NCBI RefSeq assembly: GCF_002234915.1
Contig: NZ_NEWD01000020.1
Location: forward strand, 1-64,000
Source of the DNA: Bifidobacterium vansinderenii
Lineage (GTDB): Bacteria; Actinomycetota; Actinomycetes; Actinomycetales; Bifidobacteriaceae
Length of the DNA: 64,000 nucleotides
Reading direction: 5' to 3'
Both the position numbers and the translations under genes were made by a program. Below, one piece after another: positions 62,220 through 64,000 of this stretch. The notes under the pieces were generated by a model. The model made no database searches, was not told the origin of the DNA, and saw only the letters and a list, made by a program, of their open reading frames with translations. Within the stretch, counting starts at the first letter, position 1; each line of letters starts with the position of its first letter.

Positions 62220-63287
62220 CTACCTGATCGTGCAGTCCCTCACCAGCGCCTTCAACGCCTGACGGTCCGTATCCGTCAGCTGCGGCGTGGAGTCGGCCAC
62301 CGGGTTCATGAACGAACCGGGGGAGTCGGAGTGATCCAGGCCCAGCGCGTGCGCCGTCTCGTGCTCGATCACTTCGACCGCCACCGGCTGCCCGCCTTGC
62401 GCGCCGTCGCCTCCCGTGCGGAAGTAGTCCTCGTTCAGCTTGATGTCCGCGTAGTAGATGATCGGCGCCTCGTTGTTGCGTGAGATGCCGCGTGGCTGCG
62501 CCTTGCCGAGCGTGCGCTGCGTGCGGTTCATGTCGAAATCCGGGTACTGTGCAGCCGTGAGGAACTCGAACCTGAACTCGGTGTGCGTGGGCAGGGCTCC
62601 GTTCGACTGGAACGAGCCGTCGCCCACCTGCTGCACCTCCTGGAAGCGCAGTCCGTTCACTGACGTGATCGTGTCCAGCGCCTGCTTCACCATCGCGCGT
62701 TCGTTCTCGCTCACCGAACCGCTGAATGCGTACCGGATGGGTTCGCAGGAGATCGCCAGTGCGGGCTGATCGTTGCCTTCGGAGAACAGCATGTATGAGT
62801 ATCCGCTCGGCATGGGCGTCTGGATGCCGCCGAACTGCTGCGACCGCTGGGATTGTCCGCTATTCGGCGAAGCGGACTGGCCGTTGATGCTGCCGCCGGC
62901 GTCGGACGAGCCACTATCGTCGCTGCCATTGCTATCGCCGCTCCGTCCGTTGGCGTCGGCGGTGCCGGCATCGGGGTCACCGCCCAGCAGGCCATTGAGC
63001 CAGTCCGTGATTCCATTGCCGTCCGACGACCCGTCATCGCCGAACAGGCCGTTCACATGGTCGTTCCACCACTGTGAGACGGAATCCTTGACCTCGCCGG
63101 CCTTGTCATCCAGCTCGGTGCCCCAATCCTTGGCCGACTGCGGCATGTCACGCACCGACTGAGGGATCTCGACGCCGCAGCCGGAAGCGCCCAGCAGCAA
63201 TGCGATCACCGTCGCCGAAGCGCACACGGTCCTGCCGATGATCCCGCCGATCCGGCGCCATTCATCGCCGTTGTCGTTGCCGTTCAT
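62220..63287 (-). CDS. matrixin-like zinc metalloprotease lipoprotein
   Basis: A 355-residue exported lipoprotein. The lipobox GASGC follows a helix at about 15-33. A Gly/Ser/Asp-rich spacer (about 75-140) would reach through the wall. The C-terminal domain carries HETAHALGLDH, the HExxHxxGxxH zinc site of metzincins, and a Met-turn SFMNP, placing it near matrixins. GAAGGAA supports ATG 63287. It is convergent with the caspase gene and may be unrelated cargo or a surface component of the island. Confidence 0.82.
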   Translation of the reverse strand: MNGNDNGDEWRRIGGIIGRTVCASATVIALLLGASGCGVEIPQSVRDMPQSAKDWGTELDDKAGEVKDSVSQWWNDHVNGLFGDDGSSDGNGITDWLNGLLGGDPDAGTADANGRSGDSNGSDDSGSSDAGGSINGQSASPNSGQSQRSQQFGGIQTPMPSGYSYMLFSEGNDQPALAISCEPIRYAFSGSVSENERAMVKQALDTITSVNGLRFQEVQQVGDGSFQSNGALPTHTEFRFEFLTAAQYPDFDMNRTQRTLGKAQPRGISRNNEAPIIYYADIKLNEDYFRTGGDGAQGGQPVAVEVIEHETAHALGLDHSDSPGSFMNPVADSTPQLTDTDRQALKALVRDCTIR

Positions 63288-63307
63288 GATGATTCCTTCG
63301 TTTGGGG

Positions 63308-63352
63308 AGCGCACCCGCATCCGAGTCTACCGGCATCGGATGCGGGTGCGCT
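63308..63352. terminator. 17-bp perfect hairpin between effector paralogue and metalloprotease genes
   Basis: 63308-63324 pairs fully with 63336-63352 around 11 bases (core GCGCACCCGCATCCG). No T-run follows on the minus strand. It may terminate or process the transcript of the upstream paralogue. Confidence 0.65.
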
Positions 63353-63380
63353 TTGGGAAGAATGACGGAGCGAGGCAGTG

Positions 63381-64000
63381 CTAGTCGCTGAACTTGTCGT
63401 CATGCAGTCCGACGAAGGTGAACGTGATCAGTCCGTTGTCTCCGTCGTAGTAGTGCATGCGACGCGCTGCCGACGTATCGTTGGTGAGATACAGACGCCA
63501 GACCCGTTCGCCGTTCGGTCCCTTGCGGTACGGGGCGCCTTTATGCTCGCTGACCTTCAGACGGTGCAGCTGATAGCTCTTCAGGGAGGCCGCGCGTCCG
63601 ATCAGCACATCAACGGCGGCCTGCACCACCAGATTGCGATCCACGGGAGTGTTCGCCAGCGTATCGAAGAACCCTTCGGTGTAATGCCAGACGGCCGGCA
63701 GCGGCATCCGCCTCTTGTCGTCGACGGAAAGCCCCAACGCCCATGCCTCGCGGATCCAGGCGTCGAAACGGTCCGCCTCACAGCGCATGCGCTCCGCGTC
63801 ATCGGCAAACAGCCTCACGCCGTGACCATCCTTTCGCATGGTGTGATACTGCCCGCTCAGATGGGCGATCCTCAGACGAAGATCATTCATCTTCCGCTTG
63901 TCATTCTTCCGCTGCCGACTGAGCCTGGCCTTGCTGCGCGTCAGCGCGTCGCTGCGATCCTGCAGGTCGCGGATCTGCGTGGCGAGGGTCATGATCATAT
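63381..64000 (-). CDS. partial paralogue of the RelE-like effector (C-terminal 205 residues)
   Basis: The gene runs off the right edge, so its start is not visible. The visible part aligns over its whole length with residues of about 592-788 of the protein at 52586-54952. Shared features include MIMTLA at the coiled coil, RFDxWIREAWAL, then GPxGExVWRxYL, ARRxHYY and VGxHDD at the end. A coiled coil (RDLQDRSDALTRSKARLSRQ) again precedes the toxin-like domain. It shows that the module is duplicated at both ends of the island and that the system continues beyond the window. Confidence 0.7.
   Translation of the reverse strand, partial: MIMTLATQIRDLQDRSDALTRSKARLSRQRKNDKRKMNDLRLRIAHLSGQYHTMRKDGHGVRLFADDAERMRCEADRFDAWIREAWALGLSVDDKRRMPLPAVWHYTEGFFDTLANTPVDRNLVVQAAVDVLIGRAASLKSYQLHRLKVSEHKGAPYRKGPNGERVWRLYLTNDTSAARRMHYYDGDNGLITFTFVGLHDDKFSD

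Noticed and set aside
1-64000. tRNA or rRNA genes
   Set aside because: I saw no T-loop/acceptor patterns with matching stems and no rRNA-like stretches on either strand, by eye only.

Overview
The window reads as chromosomal DNA of a high-GC Gram-positive actinomycete, most like Bifidobacterium. The evidence is the strongly GC-rich third codon positions, LPXTG-like sorting signals of the LSRTG/LASTG type, an actinomycete-type SenX3/RegX3-Pst phosphate locus, a DUF348-G5 cell-wall lytic protein, and many leaderless or ATGA-coupled genes. The genus is inferred from gene content and not proven. One near-perfect parS site (26246-26261) suggests the window lies in the origin-proximal part of the chromosome.

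Layout. 1-732: hairpin-rich non-coding stretch ending in a strong terminator. 0.7-3.4 kb: sortase-anchored pilin-like VWA protein. 3.7-13.7 kb: compact operon of AMP-ligase, carrier protein, MacB-like ATPase, FtsX permease with a long coiled coil, condensation-domain protein, phosphopantetheinyl transferase and an anchored surface protein. It looks like a dissociated NRPS-like or acyl-transfer assembly line wired to an exporter. 13.7-18.8 kb: SDR, long-chain acyl-CoA ligase, class I amidotransferase-type hydrolase and a membrane protein. 19-26.4 kb: polyol catabolism locus (two MFS permeases, two zinc dehydrogenases, AraC regulator) with structured repeats, parS and a 29-codon mini-gene. 26.9-34.3 kb: fused CydDC-like ABC exporter, aldo/keto reductase, secreted HNH nuclease-like protein, Nramp transporter. 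34.5-41.3 kb: phosphate sensing and uptake. 41.6-52.5 kb: cell-wall enzymes, thioredoxin, NUDIX proteins, GcvH, App1-like phosphatase, S9 peptidase.

52.6-64 kb is the most unusual region. It holds a caspase-like protease gene, a HerA/VirD4-like ATPase, two large uncharacterised partner proteins, a matrixin-like lipoprotein metalloprotease, and a 788-residue protein with two copies of an unknown N-terminal domain, two S1-like OB domains, a coiled coil and a C-terminal domain resembling RelE/ParE toxins. A second gene with the same C-terminal domain runs off the right edge. I infer a multi-gene conflict or defence system in which an ATPase and a caspase control an RNA-directed effector; none of this is proven by sequence alone.

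Regulation visible in the sequence includes 11-bp-phased PHO-box-like repeats in front of the kinase, regulator and pstS genes. At least three dispersed families of hairpin repeats occur, one of them (24673-25060) with compensatory changes in every stem, and another embedded in frame in the ABC transporter gene.
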